Assembly: GCF_900106755.1 (NCBI RefSeq)
Contig: NZ_FNNN01000006.1
Span: 124,001-188,000, forward strand
DNA: 64,000 nt
Reading direction: 5' to 3'
Origin: Bacteroides faecis MAJ27
GTDB lineage: Bacteria > Bacteroidota > Bacteroidia > Bacteroidales > Bacteroidaceae
Shown: piece by piece, positions 18,244-27,894 of the stretch
Position numbering within the stretch: position 1 is the first letter of the stretch
Layout of the letters: the number at the start of each line of letters is the position of its first letter
Notes under the pieces: model-generated
Database searches by the model: none
Seen by the model: the letters and a program-made list of their open reading frames with translations, nothing else
What the model was told of the DNA's origin: nothing
Translations under genes and position numbers: made by a program

Positions 18244-18244
18244 T

Positions 18245-18305
18245 CGAGTTACTTAGAAAAAGGTGCCCTCCTGAGAGTGGAGACCACCTTTTTCTAAGTA
18301 ACTCG
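18245..18305. terminator. 21-bp perfect bidirectional terminator
   Basis: Arms 18245-18265 and 18285-18305 are perfect complements; the A5/T5 runs lie within the arms. It sits between the convergent ATPase gene and lyase gene. Confidence 0.8.
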
Positions 18306-18317
18306 TAAATCCTAAGA

Positions 18318-19706
18318 TTATTCTCTATATAGCATCAGTGTTCCCCAACCTAGCTGGTCAAAAGCTCCACTGTTAGTTCCATAACGGCTACTTCCATCTG
18401 CACCTGCCTCGGGACGCATTTTGTCAGCGGCTTGTTTGGCATACTTATACCCACTACTTACTTTCTTAATCTTCGCATAGTGATTGTAATAAATTTCCCA
18501 TCCCGGACGAAGACTTCCACGTCCCGTATCATCCGCTACTGACGTATGAGTAGTACCATGATTCTTATCGGAACATGCACAATCAATGCAATACTTATAT
18601 GGATTAAAAGGCATTTGTTGTTTTGTCAACAGCCATGCCCCATTTGCATTTTTCTGATCAGCTCCATCACGCAGATTGAAGAGTGCCGTATATTCACCCA
18701 TCTTCATCATGGCATTATTATCGGCAGCAAAAAAATCAAGTTGCGGAGTGGTAGGATTACATTGATAAAAGGTATAAGCCATCTGACAAAGATTTGCAGT
18801 AACGGCTACAGACATCATAGCATGTCCCTGGTCACGACCACTTTCCTGATTCTGAGCAATCTCTTCACCGCTACCCAAAGGATCTGTAAATGTTCCCTGA
18901 ATCAACTTACCTATATAACCATTACCTACACCATTATAGAAATAATTCACCACATAGTTCACCATGTCATCATTTTCAGTCAAGATGCCAATAGCCATAT
19001 AAGAACACATATTTACCAAATCCCAGTTTGACCAATAGTGGTCACTACACTGGCCTCCATGTCCTTTCATAAATTCAATGTTCTTTGCGGCAAACACATC
19101 TACTATCCATTTCTTGAAATCAGTTTTATCCTTATCCGCCCAACCGTCATAAGTCTGCATAATCTCGGCAGCATTAGCAAAAGTATATCCCTGTGCACCA
19201 GCAGCCAGCATCTGATTGGCATCATTTGATTTGATTCCCTTACATTTATCAGCCCAGTCATTCATTACTTTAACAGAGGTCGCTGCATACTCTTTGTTGC
19301 CTGTTAGTTTCCACAATAAAGCTAATTGATAGGCAGCTGCTGCATCACGCATGGCATTCGCATAGTTCTCACTGCTTTCGCCGGTACCGGTAGGGTCACC
19401 CCTCACAATCCATTCTGTAGGACTAGCACTATAAGAAAGAGAAGTATATGCACTATTTTTCAATATCTCAAATTCCTCTTTCACAGCCTGCGGTGCCGTA
19501 CCATCGTCCAGCATCGTCTTGACACGAGTAAAATCCGCATCATTAAACATCGCACAAGGGTGTTGATATGTATATTCTCCTTTCACCTCTTCATAAGGCA
19601 TAGGCCAGCTATCTATATCTGTCGTTCCGTCTTCTATTTCACTGGAACAGGCAGTAAAGCCCATTACCAGTAAAAGTCCAAGTACAAATATTAAATTCTT
19701 TTTCAT
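18318..19706 (-). CDS. Alginate-lyase-superfamily polysaccharide lyase (PL38-like)
   Basis: A lipoprotein of about 462 residues (lipobox near VMGFTAC). The fold looks like the (alpha/alpha)-toroid alginate lyase superfamily (PF05426). Conserved-looking segments are SDHYWSNWDLVNMCSYMA and ESGRDQGHAMMSVAVTANL, the second giving a likely catalytic His. Family PL38, known for glucuronan and mannuronate-rich alginate cleavage, seems the best match, but that is from memory. It closes the SusC-SusD-Big_2 operon and would generate unsaturated uronyl ends for the GH88 nearby. An in-frame ATG at 19718 is an alternative start. Confidence 0.72.
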   Translation of the reverse strand: MKKNLIFVLGLLLVMGFTACSSEIEDGTTDIDSWPMPYEEVKGEYTYQHPCAMFNDADFTRVKTMLDDGTAPQAVKEEFEILKNSAYTSLSYSASPTEWIVRGDPTGTGESSENYANAMRDAAAAYQLALLWKLTGNKEYAATSVKVMNDWADKCKGIKSNDANQMLAAGAQGYTFANAAEIMQTYDGWADKDKTDFKKWIVDVFAAKNIEFMKGHGGQCSDHYWSNWDLVNMCSYMAIGILTENDDMVNYVVNYFYNGVGNGYIGKLIQGTFTDPLGSGEEIAQNQESGRDQGHAMMSVAVTANLCQMAYTFYQCNPTTPQLDFFAADNNAMMKMGEYTALFNLRDGADQKNANGAWLLTKQQMPFNPYKYCIDCACSDKNHGTTHTSVADDTGRGSLRPGWEIYYNHYAKIKKVSSGYKYAKQAADKMRPEAGADGSSRYGTNSGAFDQLGWGTLMLYRE

Positions 19707-19735
19707 CGTTATTTTCATTTTTGGTTATTATTCAA

Positions 19736-21160
19736 CTACTTACCTGCTGCAACTTCCGCCTCAGCAAAGTTTTCCATTTCTGCTACACTCTTGAAGGTAC
19801 GGACCCAATACACATTATAAGTATCCGAAGTTACATTGGCTTCAGGAATATCTGCAACTTTTATCTGAAAAGTCTTGAATCCTATCACACCTAAATCATA
19901 CTTATTCAACGCCGCTATGTCATAATAAATCAATCGGGTCCCATCAGCCAGTGTAATACCATCATTACATTTAGGTCCACCAATATTTACTCCTGACAAA
20001 GCAACCGCATCCAAAGTATTTGCCCCCCCCTTAGGTATATCACAACGCATTGCAAATACCGGATAAGTAGCTATATCCAGATACAATGGATTCTTATCAT
20101 TCACCGGAAGTCTCAAGTCAGCACGTCTCTTTGATCCGCTCCCTAATGTTACGACCAACTTGCCATCTTTACGTTCAATCTTAGGACCATTAGTAGCTTG
20201 TCCCTGTACGGTCCACTCACCAAACTCATTCCGTGTATCCCAAATCCACCAACCGCTTTCTACAGAAATTGTGGTAGAGGCTGTTTCACCCGTAGCCCTG
20301 CAAGTGGCCGTAATCACTGTTGTACCGAAGCCTTTCGGTGTAACAATACCCAAATCCACCGTTGCTACATTTTCATCACTTGACACCCAGTCAACAGAAC
20401 CCAATGTCGCATCAGCCGGTGTATAAGTAACATCCAGAGCTATATCTCCCATAGAAACACAAATCATATCAGTATAGGGTTCAATAGCAACATGTTCCAC
20501 CGGAATATATTCAACAACTTTCAAGACATAGGAGCCATATACACCACTATGGTCATGTGTCAAAGCAGAAATTGTCACTTCTCCGGCCTTCAGACAGTTC
20601 ACCAACCCTTGCGAAGAAACAGTAGCTATGTTTTCGTCACTGCTCTTCCATGTCAGATAAGAGTATGTGTGGTCAGCCGGTAATACTTGCGCTTCAAACT
20701 GGATTTTGTCCGTTTCGTAAATCACTTCTCCTTCCCGTGGATTTGTGAGTGTCAGACTGGTAGCTTTTATAATCTCGGGAACAATTTCCACTTTTACCGA
20801 AGCGGTTGCCCCAAAGCCAATCGGAGGAGTGGCACTGATAACAGCCGTACCTTCTGCCACACCGGTTATAGTCCCATCCTGTGACACACGTGCAATACTC
20901 TCATCCGTTGATTTCCATACAATTGTACGGTCTTCCAAATCATCCGGAGCTTCTACGGAATAGACAATGGTAGAATCCATGCCAATAGCCAACGGCAATG
21001 TCGCACTCACATCAAAAGTAATGGAGTTTATCAATTTCGCTTCAGACATGGCAGGAGTAAACTCTTTCTCCTTGTCACATGCAGTCAATACCATGCAAGC
21101 AGTAAGCAGGCAAGCAGACGCACCATACAAGTTTTTATATATTGAATATCTATTTTTCAT
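19736..21160 (-). CDS. Big_2-repeat surface lipoprotein, probable glycan-binding protein
   Basis: A 474-residue lipoprotein (signal ending MVLTAC). It has three bacterial Ig-like Big_2 repeats (about 45-128, 133-213, 218-300), each showing the W-x-S-x-D/E-x-x-I/V-A-x-V pattern (WKSTDESIARV, WKSSDENIATV, WVSSDENVATV). A C-terminal module from about residue 303 begins WWIWDTRNEFGEW and is not recognised; it may be the sugar-binding part. It occupies the SusE/SGBP position right after SusD and before the lyase, so a surface glycan-binding role is the natural inference. Confidence 0.8.
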   Translation of the reverse strand: MKNRYSIYKNLYGASACLLTACMVLTACDKEKEFTPAMSEAKLINSITFDVSATLPLAIGMDSTIVYSVEAPDDLEDRTIVWKSTDESIARVSQDGTITGVAEGTAVISATPPIGFGATASVKVEIVPEIIKATSLTLTNPREGEVIYETDKIQFEAQVLPADHTYSYLTWKSSDENIATVSSQGLVNCLKAGEVTISALTHDHSGVYGSYVLKVVEYIPVEHVAIEPYTDMICVSMGDIALDVTYTPADATLGSVDWVSSDENVATVDLGIVTPKGFGTTVITATCRATGETASTTISVESGWWIWDTRNEFGEWTVQGQATNGPKIERKDGKLVVTLGSGSKRRADLRLPVNDKNPLYLDIATYPVFAMRCDIPKGGANTLDAVALSGVNIGGPKCNDGITLADGTRLIYYDIAALNKYDLGVIGFKTFQIKVADIPEANVTSDTYNVYWVRTFKSVAEMENFAEAEVAAGK

Positions 21161-21191
21161 ACCTGTTATTTTTAATGAATAAAACGATCTG

Positions 21192-22907
21192 TTATTCTCC
21201 CCAACCAGGATTCTGTTTCAAATTCGGATTAAGCTGTAATTGGTCTGTAGGCAATGGATACAAATAATGTTTATCCTCCCATTTACGCCCGCTTTCTATG
21301 ATCAGGAATCCATCACTATTCTTAGAATAAGAAGCATTCGGCCATCTGGTCTGATACTCCGTACCTGTCCACTTGATACCCAAAATATTCTGCGGCATTT
21401 CTGTTTCAGCTGTCTTCCAACGCTTCAAATCGTCAATGCGGAATCCCTCGTTAAAGAGTTCGACTGTACGTTCCCGACGGATTTCAGTACGCATATCTAA
21501 TCCGTAGGTTTGAGCAAAACTATTTGTTAACTTTGGCATCTGAGTGTTGATACGATTGCGAACCAAATTCAAAGAAATATTCAAATCTTCATCAGAGATG
21601 GTCTCATCACGCTCAAACACCGCCTCGGCATAGTTCAGCAGCACTTCCGCATAGCGGATGATAGGATAATCATAGCCTTCATAATTTGTATTCACAGCAC
21701 GTTCAGTAGCCCACTTCTGATTGTTATAACCACTACCACTGGTCGGAATCAATCCTTTAATGGAAGCCGATGCTCTATCTGCTGCATCACCTGTCCAATT
21801 GACACGAGAGTTTTCATTGCTCCAAAAATAGCCATAAGGCTTACATAATGTATAAATCATACGATTGTCGCGATTCAGATATTCGCTTTCTATTTTATCG
21901 TATCCCATAAACATATTAGGAGACTTGTCAATAGGAAGTCCGTCCTGGCAAAGATACAATGCTGCAAACTTGTGAGAAATCATTTGTGCATTTGCCAAAC
22001 ATTCTTTCGTGATATTCTTATTAATCGGATTCAGTGTTTCATCATGACGACGGGAGAAAATATATTCCGTGTTAGAGCTTTTTTGAAGTCCGGCAGGATT
22101 AGATTTTACATCCTCTAAAATAAACATATACTTCTGTGCGCTATCACCCAAAATAACAGGTGCATACAAACTGAATTTCTTACTATTAATCACTTCTTTA
22201 GCTGCATTGGCAGCAATATCCAGCAACTCTTTTCCACGTACCGTATTCCCACGGAATTTCTGCCAGGTACCTTCATATAAAGCTACTCTTGACAAAAATG
22301 CCCAAGCTCCTTCACTACCTACCCGACCACTCTCTACAGCGGAAGTAGCAGAAAGCAAACCGGCAGCATCCTTCAGATCTTGAATAATTAAGTCCGCCAC
22401 TTCACTACGGTCATTACGAGAAGCTTTCAATTCCGGGTCAGTTACATCCAACGGTGTTTTAGTGATGATAGCATCACCATAGAGTTGCAATAACTCAAAA
22501 TAGCAGTAAGCACGGAAAAATTTCGCTTCACCCACATACTGTGCGATATCAGTCGGATTATCGTAAGTTTCGGCTTTCTGTAAAAGTATATTCGCACGAC
22601 GGATACGGTTGTAATTATCTGTATAATTATTGTCTGAAGCCGGAATACTATTTGTACCATTACTATACACATTCGTCCCTCCTTTGTCTACAATAAGATC
22701 AGAACGTTTATCAGAATGAGGCGCATCATATACGCTGTTTGAAAAGTCACGAGTCCAACTATAAAACTGATTAGCGAACAACTTATAATCTGTGACTGAG
22801 TTCCAGTAGTTACCATCAGCAATTTGGGCTTTCGGGTCCAAATCAAGGCATGAATGTGTCAGACATCCCAATATCAGTATCAATATTGCTTTTAATGTAT
22901 ATTTCAT
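21192..22907 (-). CDS. SusD/RagB-family glycan-binding lipoprotein
   Basis: A 571-residue lipoprotein (lipobox THSC, then LDLDPKAQ). SusD-type features are YFELLQLYGD with the preceding tetratricopeptide-like helices, the RRERTVELFNEGFRIDDLKRWK segment near 470-495, and the C-terminal YLYPLPTDQLQLNPNLKQNPGW. It forms the lid of the SusC transporter at the cell surface. The start at 22907 is an ATG; a TTG four codons upstream is in frame but less likely. It is immediately downstream of SusC, the standard pairing. Confidence 0.93.
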   Translation of the reverse strand: MKYTLKAILILILGCLTHSCLDLDPKAQIADGNYWNSVTDYKLFANQFYSWTRDFSNSVYDAPHSDKRSDLIVDKGGTNVYSNGTNSIPASDNNYTDNYNRIRRANILLQKAETYDNPTDIAQYVGEAKFFRAYCYFELLQLYGDAIITKTPLDVTDPELKASRNDRSEVADLIIQDLKDAAGLLSATSAVESGRVGSEGAWAFLSRVALYEGTWQKFRGNTVRGKELLDIAANAAKEVINSKKFSLYAPVILGDSAQKYMFILEDVKSNPAGLQKSSNTEYIFSRRHDETLNPINKNITKECLANAQMISHKFAALYLCQDGLPIDKSPNMFMGYDKIESEYLNRDNRMIYTLCKPYGYFWSNENSRVNWTGDAADRASASIKGLIPTSGSGYNNQKWATERAVNTNYEGYDYPIIRYAEVLLNYAEAVFERDETISDEDLNISLNLVRNRINTQMPKLTNSFAQTYGLDMRTEIRRERTVELFNEGFRIDDLKRWKTAETEMPQNILGIKWTGTEYQTRWPNASYSKNSDGFLIIESGRKWEDKHYLYPLPTDQLQLNPNLKQNPGWGE

Positions 22908-22919
22908 ATTTGTTTTCAA

Positions 22920-25900
22920 TTAAAAGGTTAAGTTTAATCCAAAAGTTACGGTACGCAAGAAAGGATAGCGCTTTGCATTGTCCACTTCACGGTTTGCTTC
23001 AGGGTCCCAACCATCATTGATGTTACTATGTTCCCAAAGGTCTGATCCAGTCACATAAATACGTGCCTTCGACAGTACTTTAGTCTTCGCCAATAATGAA
23101 GAAGGCAAAGAATAACCTAATGTCACATTCTTCAGACGGAGGTAGGCGCCATCTTCTACCGACCAAGATGAGCACTGATAATTATAGTCATTTATTTCAG
23201 ACTTATTAGTCAGTGAAGGATAATAAGCTCCTGTATTATCCGGATTCCAAGTATTGCCTATAAATTGATTGCTACCATTCTGATAAACTGCGCGCATCGG
23301 AATTCTCCAAGTACTCTTTTCACGCCAGACAGTACGTTTTCCAGCACCCTGAAAAACAATAGACAAGTCTAATCCTTTCCATTCGAGTCCTGCATTCACT
23401 GAAAACTGTACCTTCGGATCATCTGTCCCTAAATAAACAAAGTCCTCCTCCGTCAATTTTCCATCTTTATTCACATCTTCAAACATGTTATCACCCAAAC
23501 GTAAATTATCCAATGTACCAATTGTACTATTGTTTTTATATTGGTTTACATACTTTTTCAACTGCTCTTCCGTCTGTATCTTTCCACAATAACGAAGTCC
23601 AAATACAGAATTTAATGGATAACCTTCACGGTCGGAACGTACACCACTCTTTATTGCACCACTCCCCCCATTGTCAGTGAGTTCATTAGTTGTGTAAGTG
23701 AAAGTACCACCAAGGTGATAATTTACCTGACCTATTCTATCAGACCAGTTAATCATTCCTTCCCATCCATGAGCCTTAAAAGCTCCATAATTTGCTGTAG
23801 GTGCCTTATCACCCAGAATCCCCGGATAAATAACATCAATCAACATGTTGTTACTCTTCTTCCAAAACATCTCAGCAGTACCTGTCAACCGATGGTTAAG
23901 GAATCCAAAGTCAAGTCCGATATTATAATTATGAATACGTTCCCAAGTACGGTCAAGGCTTGGTAGTTTTCCACTGGTATCTACATAAGAAACTTTTCCA
24001 TTACCAATCAAAGCACCTTGGCTTGGTTTAAAATTATAAAGTTGTGTTCCGTCGTAACGATCTATACCTGCTTGATTACCCACACTACCGTAAGAAGCTC
24101 TCAACTTGAATTCATCAATAAATTCAAGTTCTTTTATAAAATCCTCTTCAGAAAGCCGCCATCCCCCAGAGGTTCCCCAATAGAATGCCCAACGGTTCTC
24201 GGGTTGGAATTTTGAAGAACCATCATAGCGGAATTGAGCTTCCAGCATATATTTAGAGCGATAGTTATAGTTAGCACGCCCAAAGTAAGACATTACAGCC
24301 TCCTGCCATTTTGAGGATTGTGTATTCTTATCCTCACTAACCAAATAAATCAGGCCATTATTGCTATTAGGAACTTCCAAAGATGGTAAGATACCAGTTG
24401 TACGAAGATACGTATATTCATACTCTTTCATATTATATTGCAAACCAGCCATCAACTTCACATCATGAACATCGGCAAATATATGCGACCAGTCTACTCG
24501 CCCTGAAATAGAATAGAAATCTGTCCGTGAATTACTCTTCGTATACGAGCTTGCATCTTCCGTCGGGTCTGTACGTACTACCCGATCACCTGCATAATTA
24601 TACCATTCGATCGATTTCTTCTGAGTATCCCTAGTTGCAGTGGAAGTGTTGTAGCCGGCTATTACGGAAGTACTCAAATCTTTCGTGATAGAATAATTGA
24701 ATGTCTCACTGATATTAATAGCCGAGACTTTAAGTTTGTTATCTCCTCCCAATTCACAATACCAGTTAGGAGCACCCCACGTACCCCAGGCATACGGCTT
24801 GCCATCAACTGTTGCCGAAGGAAATCCCGGTTGCTGTGCACTGGTAGTCAGAGCAGAACCGACCTGTGTCGGAGCAACCTGATCCTGGCGGTTGTATGCT
24901 ATTACTGATTCGATAGACATCTTATCCGAGAGTTTGAAAGTATTCGTCAATCGTAGGTTATAGCGGCTATTATTGTTATTTCCCCATTTCAAGTTGCTGT
25001 CATCAAACATATAGCCTAATGATAAACGGTATTTCGAATTATCGGAACCTCCCGAAATTGCCAATTCGTGTTGGGTAGAGGCTGCTGTCCCCCACATAAT
25101 ATCCTGCCAATTAGTATCAAAGAATACAAAATCAGCAACATCAGTAAAAGCACCCGTCCCGAATGGATTAGCTGTATGATCTAGGTTAATGTACTGATTT
25201 TTATAAGCCAACGCCAGCTTGGCATATCGTAGCCAAGTATCATCTTCTGTATACCCGTCATTAGTACGAGCATCTATTACAGCCGATGCCCATTCACCAA
25301 TGTTCATTAAATCGGGAGACAGCCCGATAAACTTAGCCGTCACCGAACCACTATAATCCACTTGCACCTTACCCTCTTTGGCTTTCTTAGTAGTAACCAA
25401 CACTACTCCACCTGCGGCCTTACTACCGTAAATAGAAGCGGAAGCATCTTTCAGAAAATTAATAGATTCAATATCTGAAGGATTTAACAGACGTAGTTCG
25501 TTTACACTTTCATATTCCACCCCATCAATAATAACAAGTGGACTGGTCGTATTCTTGGAAACAGCACCACGCAAACTCATTCCCCAGCTTTCGTCGCCCG
25601 GAGCCGAAGAGTTTCGTGTGATGATGACACCCGGCACCTGACCTTGCAGCGCCTGTACCGGACTTGACATGGTTCCTTTATTCTCTAGCATCTTATCACT
25701 GACCACCGTCACAGAACCTGTCATAGTCGCTTTTTTCTGTGTTCCATAGCCGACCACGACCACTTCGTCAAGCACTTCACTGTCTTCTTGCATCTTCACG
25801 TTGATCACCGTCTGACTGCCTACTTCTATCATCTGCTCTTTATAGCCGATATAAGAAAACTTCAGTTTAGCACCTTGCGGAACGTTCAGAGAATAGTTTC

Positions 25901-26147
25901 CATTAATATCCGTTATGGTACCTCCAGTCTGGCTCACCACACTCACATTCACACCGATCAGCGGCTCACCTGTAGCATCTACCACTTGCCCTTTCACCTG
26001 TTTCTGCACTTGTGACACTACCAGGTTATCATTTACATTCGCATAGCCCCATGCGCTTGAAACAGGACATAGGCCCAGCATCAATCCCAGAGCGACCACT
26101 ATTGTCTTGCCCGGCTGCGAATTAAAAGTTAATCCTCTTTGTTTCAT
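22920..26147 (-). CDS. SusC/RagA-family TonB-linked transporter
   Basis: A 1075-residue outer-membrane transporter. After the signal peptide comes a carboxypeptidase-like domain (KGQVVDATGEPLIGVNVSVV), then the TonB box and plug start (EVLDEVVVVGYGTQKK), plug motifs (PLVIIDGVEYES, ASIYGSKAAGGVVLVTTK) and a 22-strand barrel ending TFGLNLTF. There is no STN domain, so direct FecR-type sigma signalling through this protein is not expected. The start at 26147 is chosen because the in-frame extension to 26210 lacks signal-peptide features. It imports oligosaccharides released at the surface. Confidence 0.95.
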   Translation of the reverse strand: MKQRGLTFNSQPGKTIVVALGLMLGLCPVSSAWGYANVNDNLVVSQVQKQVKGQVVDATGEPLIGVNVSVVSQTGGTITDINGNYSLNVPQGAKLKFSYIGYKEQMIEVGSQTVINVKMQEDSEVLDEVVVVGYGTQKKATMTGSVTVVSDKMLENKGTMSSPVQALQGQVPGVIITRNSSAPGDESWGMSLRGAVSKNTTSPLVIIDGVEYESVNELRLLNPSDIESINFLKDASASIYGSKAAGGVVLVTTKKAKEGKVQVDYSGSVTAKFIGLSPDLMNIGEWASAVIDARTNDGYTEDDTWLRYAKLALAYKNQYINLDHTANPFGTGAFTDVADFVFFDTNWQDIMWGTAASTQHELAISGGSDNSKYRLSLGYMFDDSNLKWGNNNNSRYNLRLTNTFKLSDKMSIESVIAYNRQDQVAPTQVGSALTTSAQQPGFPSATVDGKPYAWGTWGAPNWYCELGGDNKLKVSAINISETFNYSITKDLSTSVIAGYNTSTATRDTQKKSIEWYNYAGDRVVRTDPTEDASSYTKSNSRTDFYSISGRVDWSHIFADVHDVKLMAGLQYNMKEYEYTYLRTTGILPSLEVPNSNNGLIYLVSEDKNTQSSKWQEAVMSYFGRANYNYRSKYMLEAQFRYDGSSKFQPENRWAFYWGTSGGWRLSEEDFIKELEFIDEFKLRASYGSVGNQAGIDRYDGTQLYNFKPSQGALIGNGKVSYVDTSGKLPSLDRTWERIHNYNIGLDFGFLNHRLTGTAEMFWKKSNNMLIDVIYPGILGDKAPTANYGAFKAHGWEGMINWSDRIGQVNYHLGGTFTYTTNELTDNGGSGAIKSGVRSDREGYPLNSVFGLRYCGKIQTEEQLKKYVNQYKNNSTIGTLDNLRLGDNMFEDVNKDGKLTEEDFVYLGTDDPKVQFSVNAGLEWKGLDLSIVFQGAGKRTVWREKSTWRIPMRAVYQNGSNQFIGNTWNPDNTGAYYPSLTNKSEINDYNYQCSSWSVEDGAYLRLKNVTLGYSLPSSLLAKTKVLSKARIYVTGSDLWEHSNINDGWDPEANREVDNAKRYPFLRTVTFGLNLTF

Positions 26148-26297
26148 AATATTAAATTTGAGGTTTAAAAATAGTATTAAATTCTTGTTCTCTAAAATAA
26201 GATGAGGCATCTACACACCTTTGGTTTGATTTTAATTCCTTTTCCATAAGCACAAAAGGTTATTTATTAATGAATAAATTATATACGGTTGGATATT

Positions 26298-26813
26298 TTA
26301 GATACAACTTCTAAAGAAGTTACGCATATCACGACGTCCGAGAAACAGATGGTTTTCCACAGTCCGGCAGCTTAAATTCAGTTCGGTAGCAATTTCGGGT
26401 GAACTCTTGTCTTCAAAACGGTTCAGTGCATAAACCAGGCGACGTTGTTCGGGCATTGCCTCCAAACGCATCTGTTCCATCTCCATCAGATTACTGACAA
26501 TGATGTTTTCTTCTGTTTCGTTGGTAGAAGTAGCCGTGAAATCGTACAAATAGCTGTCTATTTCCTGTTTCTTATAATAACGGCGTATATAATCGGTCAC
26601 GATATTACGCGCAATAGTAAAAAGGAAATATTTCACTGTGTCCGGACGAAGCATCTGCTTATAATCCAGTAAACGTACGAATACATCCTGCGTCAAATCC
26701 TCCGCTTCATAGCGGTGAGTTATACGATAGGTAATATAGTTTAAGATTACCTGATGATATTCCTCGTAAGAACGAGTGATAATGTTGTCGGAAGAGTTAA
26801 TTGTTGTCTCCAT
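26298..26813 (-). CDS. ECF-family RNA polymerase sigma factor
   Basis: A 171-residue sigma-70-family factor. Region 2 contains TYRITHRYEAEDLTQDVFVRLL and TIARNIVTDYIRRYYKK; region 4 contains LNRFEDKSSPEIATELNLSC and RTVENHLFLGRRDMRNFF. It lies directly upstream of susC on the same strand. No FecR-type anti-sigma gene is next to it, and the SusC lacks an STN domain. The start at 26813 is an ATG; a GTG nine codons earlier overlaps the zone just after the -7 box and is less likely. It probably drives the susC operon, but the signal input is not visible. Confidence 0.9.
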   Translation of the reverse strand: METTINSSDNIITRSYEEYHQVILNYITYRITHRYEAEDLTQDVFVRLLDYKQMLRPDTVKYFLFTIARNIVTDYIRRYYKKQEIDSYLYDFTATSTNETEENIIVSNLMEMEQMRLEAMPEQRRLVYALNRFEDKSSPEIATELNLSCRTVENHLFLGRRDMRNFFRSCI

Positions 26814-26844
26814 AATACTATCTTTTTCGGTTTCGATCACGATG

Positions 26845-26852
26845 CAAATATA
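26845..26852 (-). promoter_or_regulatory. -7 box (TATATTTG) for the ECF sigma gene
   Basis: Exact consensus match on the minus strand, 31 bases before the start codon at 26813. Confidence 0.6.
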
Positions 26853-26964
26853 GAGGTGATTTAAAAAGAATCCATAAGAAAAACGGGCAGATGGATTGCA
26901 ACGTATCCAAATAGACTAATTAAAACATAAAACACTAATAATCAAAAGAATACTCATTCTTCAT

Positions 26965-26996
26965 ATAGAGTCTCATTTCATAATATGAGACTCTAT
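26965..26996. repeat. 12-bp perfect hairpin
   Basis: Arms 26965-26976 and 26985-26996 with an 8-nt loop. It could be a weak terminator or an operator; no gene on the plus strand reads into it. Confidence 0.6.
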
Positions 26997-27292
26997 TTAT
27001 AGTTTTTCGCCTATATTTTCCTGCTCCTTCATGCGTACAAGACTAAAAGATTGTCTTTGTTTGATAGCCAAAATTCTTTCTTTTAATATGAGAGATTAAC
27101 TATCATAAAAGAAAGCAATCAGCTGTAAACATTAAAGACCACACCACTTTTTCCTATTAACATTTATTATGTCAGTGGAAATTTGTATAAAGTATCAGTC
27201 GTCCTCTACACCTTATATTATAACAGATTAATTACTAACCGATTATGATTTCATATTTTCCAATTACAAAAAATCTACTGACAGCACTGACA

Positions 27293-27601
27293 ACTGACAC
27301 CTTAATGCCTATTTTAATAGTAAAACAGTATTATCCCATTAGGTAAATGTAAATATAAGACACTAAACAATTATTATATTGTTCTCAATTATCAGTAAAA
27401 CTCTATTTTAAGCCCTAAAAAAGGAGCATAGTATTATATTACTACAAGTAAACAAGTAGAAATCTACTGACAATAAAATTAATAAGTAGAAGGGGAATAG
27501 ATGATTCATTTTTAATAAATTCGCATATAACACTATAAACCAAATACTTACAAATATGCCGTTATTTAAATTCACTGACAAAGAGGCACTAAGGTGTCAG
27601 T
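27293..27601. repeat. Inverted 18-bp repeats about 270 bases apart
   Basis: Left copy 27293-27310 (actgacaccttaatgcct) and right copy 27584-27601 are reverse complements with 17 of 18 matches. Short related words (ctactgaca, cactgac) lie just outside and inside. It could be the terminal repeats of a small non-coding element or borders of an invertible segment. Confidence 0.55.
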
Positions 27602-27706
27602 GGCAGTAGCAGTAGCAAAAACGAGAAGCGGATTAGGTACATATAATTTACATTTAACATACGAAGTTTAGAGTACTGCTCTATCTATATGAACACTGAA
27701 CGACAG

Positions 27707-27894
27707 AAGTACGACAGATAAGGAAATGAAGTATAACAAACATGTGGATGAAGTACAACAGATACGCAAATGAAGTACTACATACAAGTAAATGAAGTAC
27801 TACATGCTAGTGAATGAAGTACTACATGCTAGTGAATGAAGTACTACTATCAAGCGGATGAAGTACTACTATCAAGCGGATGAAGTACTTGTTT
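27707..27894. repeat. Nine-copy 22-bp tandem array
   Basis: The word GAAGTA starts at 27707, 27729, 27751, 27773, 27795, 27817, 27839, 27861 and 27883: nine copies exactly 22 bases apart. The typical unit is GAAGTACTACatgctagtgaat. Copies near the sensor gene are the most alike, and the array abuts its stop codon at 27895. Confidence 0.92.

Larger units (their letters stand above)
26853..27894. other. 1-kb AT-rich intergenic region with several repeats
   Basis: Between the sensor gene and the ECF sigma gene, both on the minus strand. It holds a 12-bp perfect hairpin (26965-26996), a 10-bp inverted repeat (27076-27085 with 27106-27115), a pair of 18-bp inverted repeats about 270 bases apart (27293-27310 and 27584-27601), and a nine-copy 22-bp tandem array (27707-27894). 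I find no ORF that I can support. Confidence 0.75.

Noticed and set aside
26148..26210. N-terminal extension of SusC
   Set aside because: The added residues lack signal-peptide features; the Met at 26147 begins a normal SusC N-terminus.
27707..27894. Possible CRISPR array
   Set aside because: Units are contiguous 22-bp tandem copies without unique spacers, and no cas gene is present.
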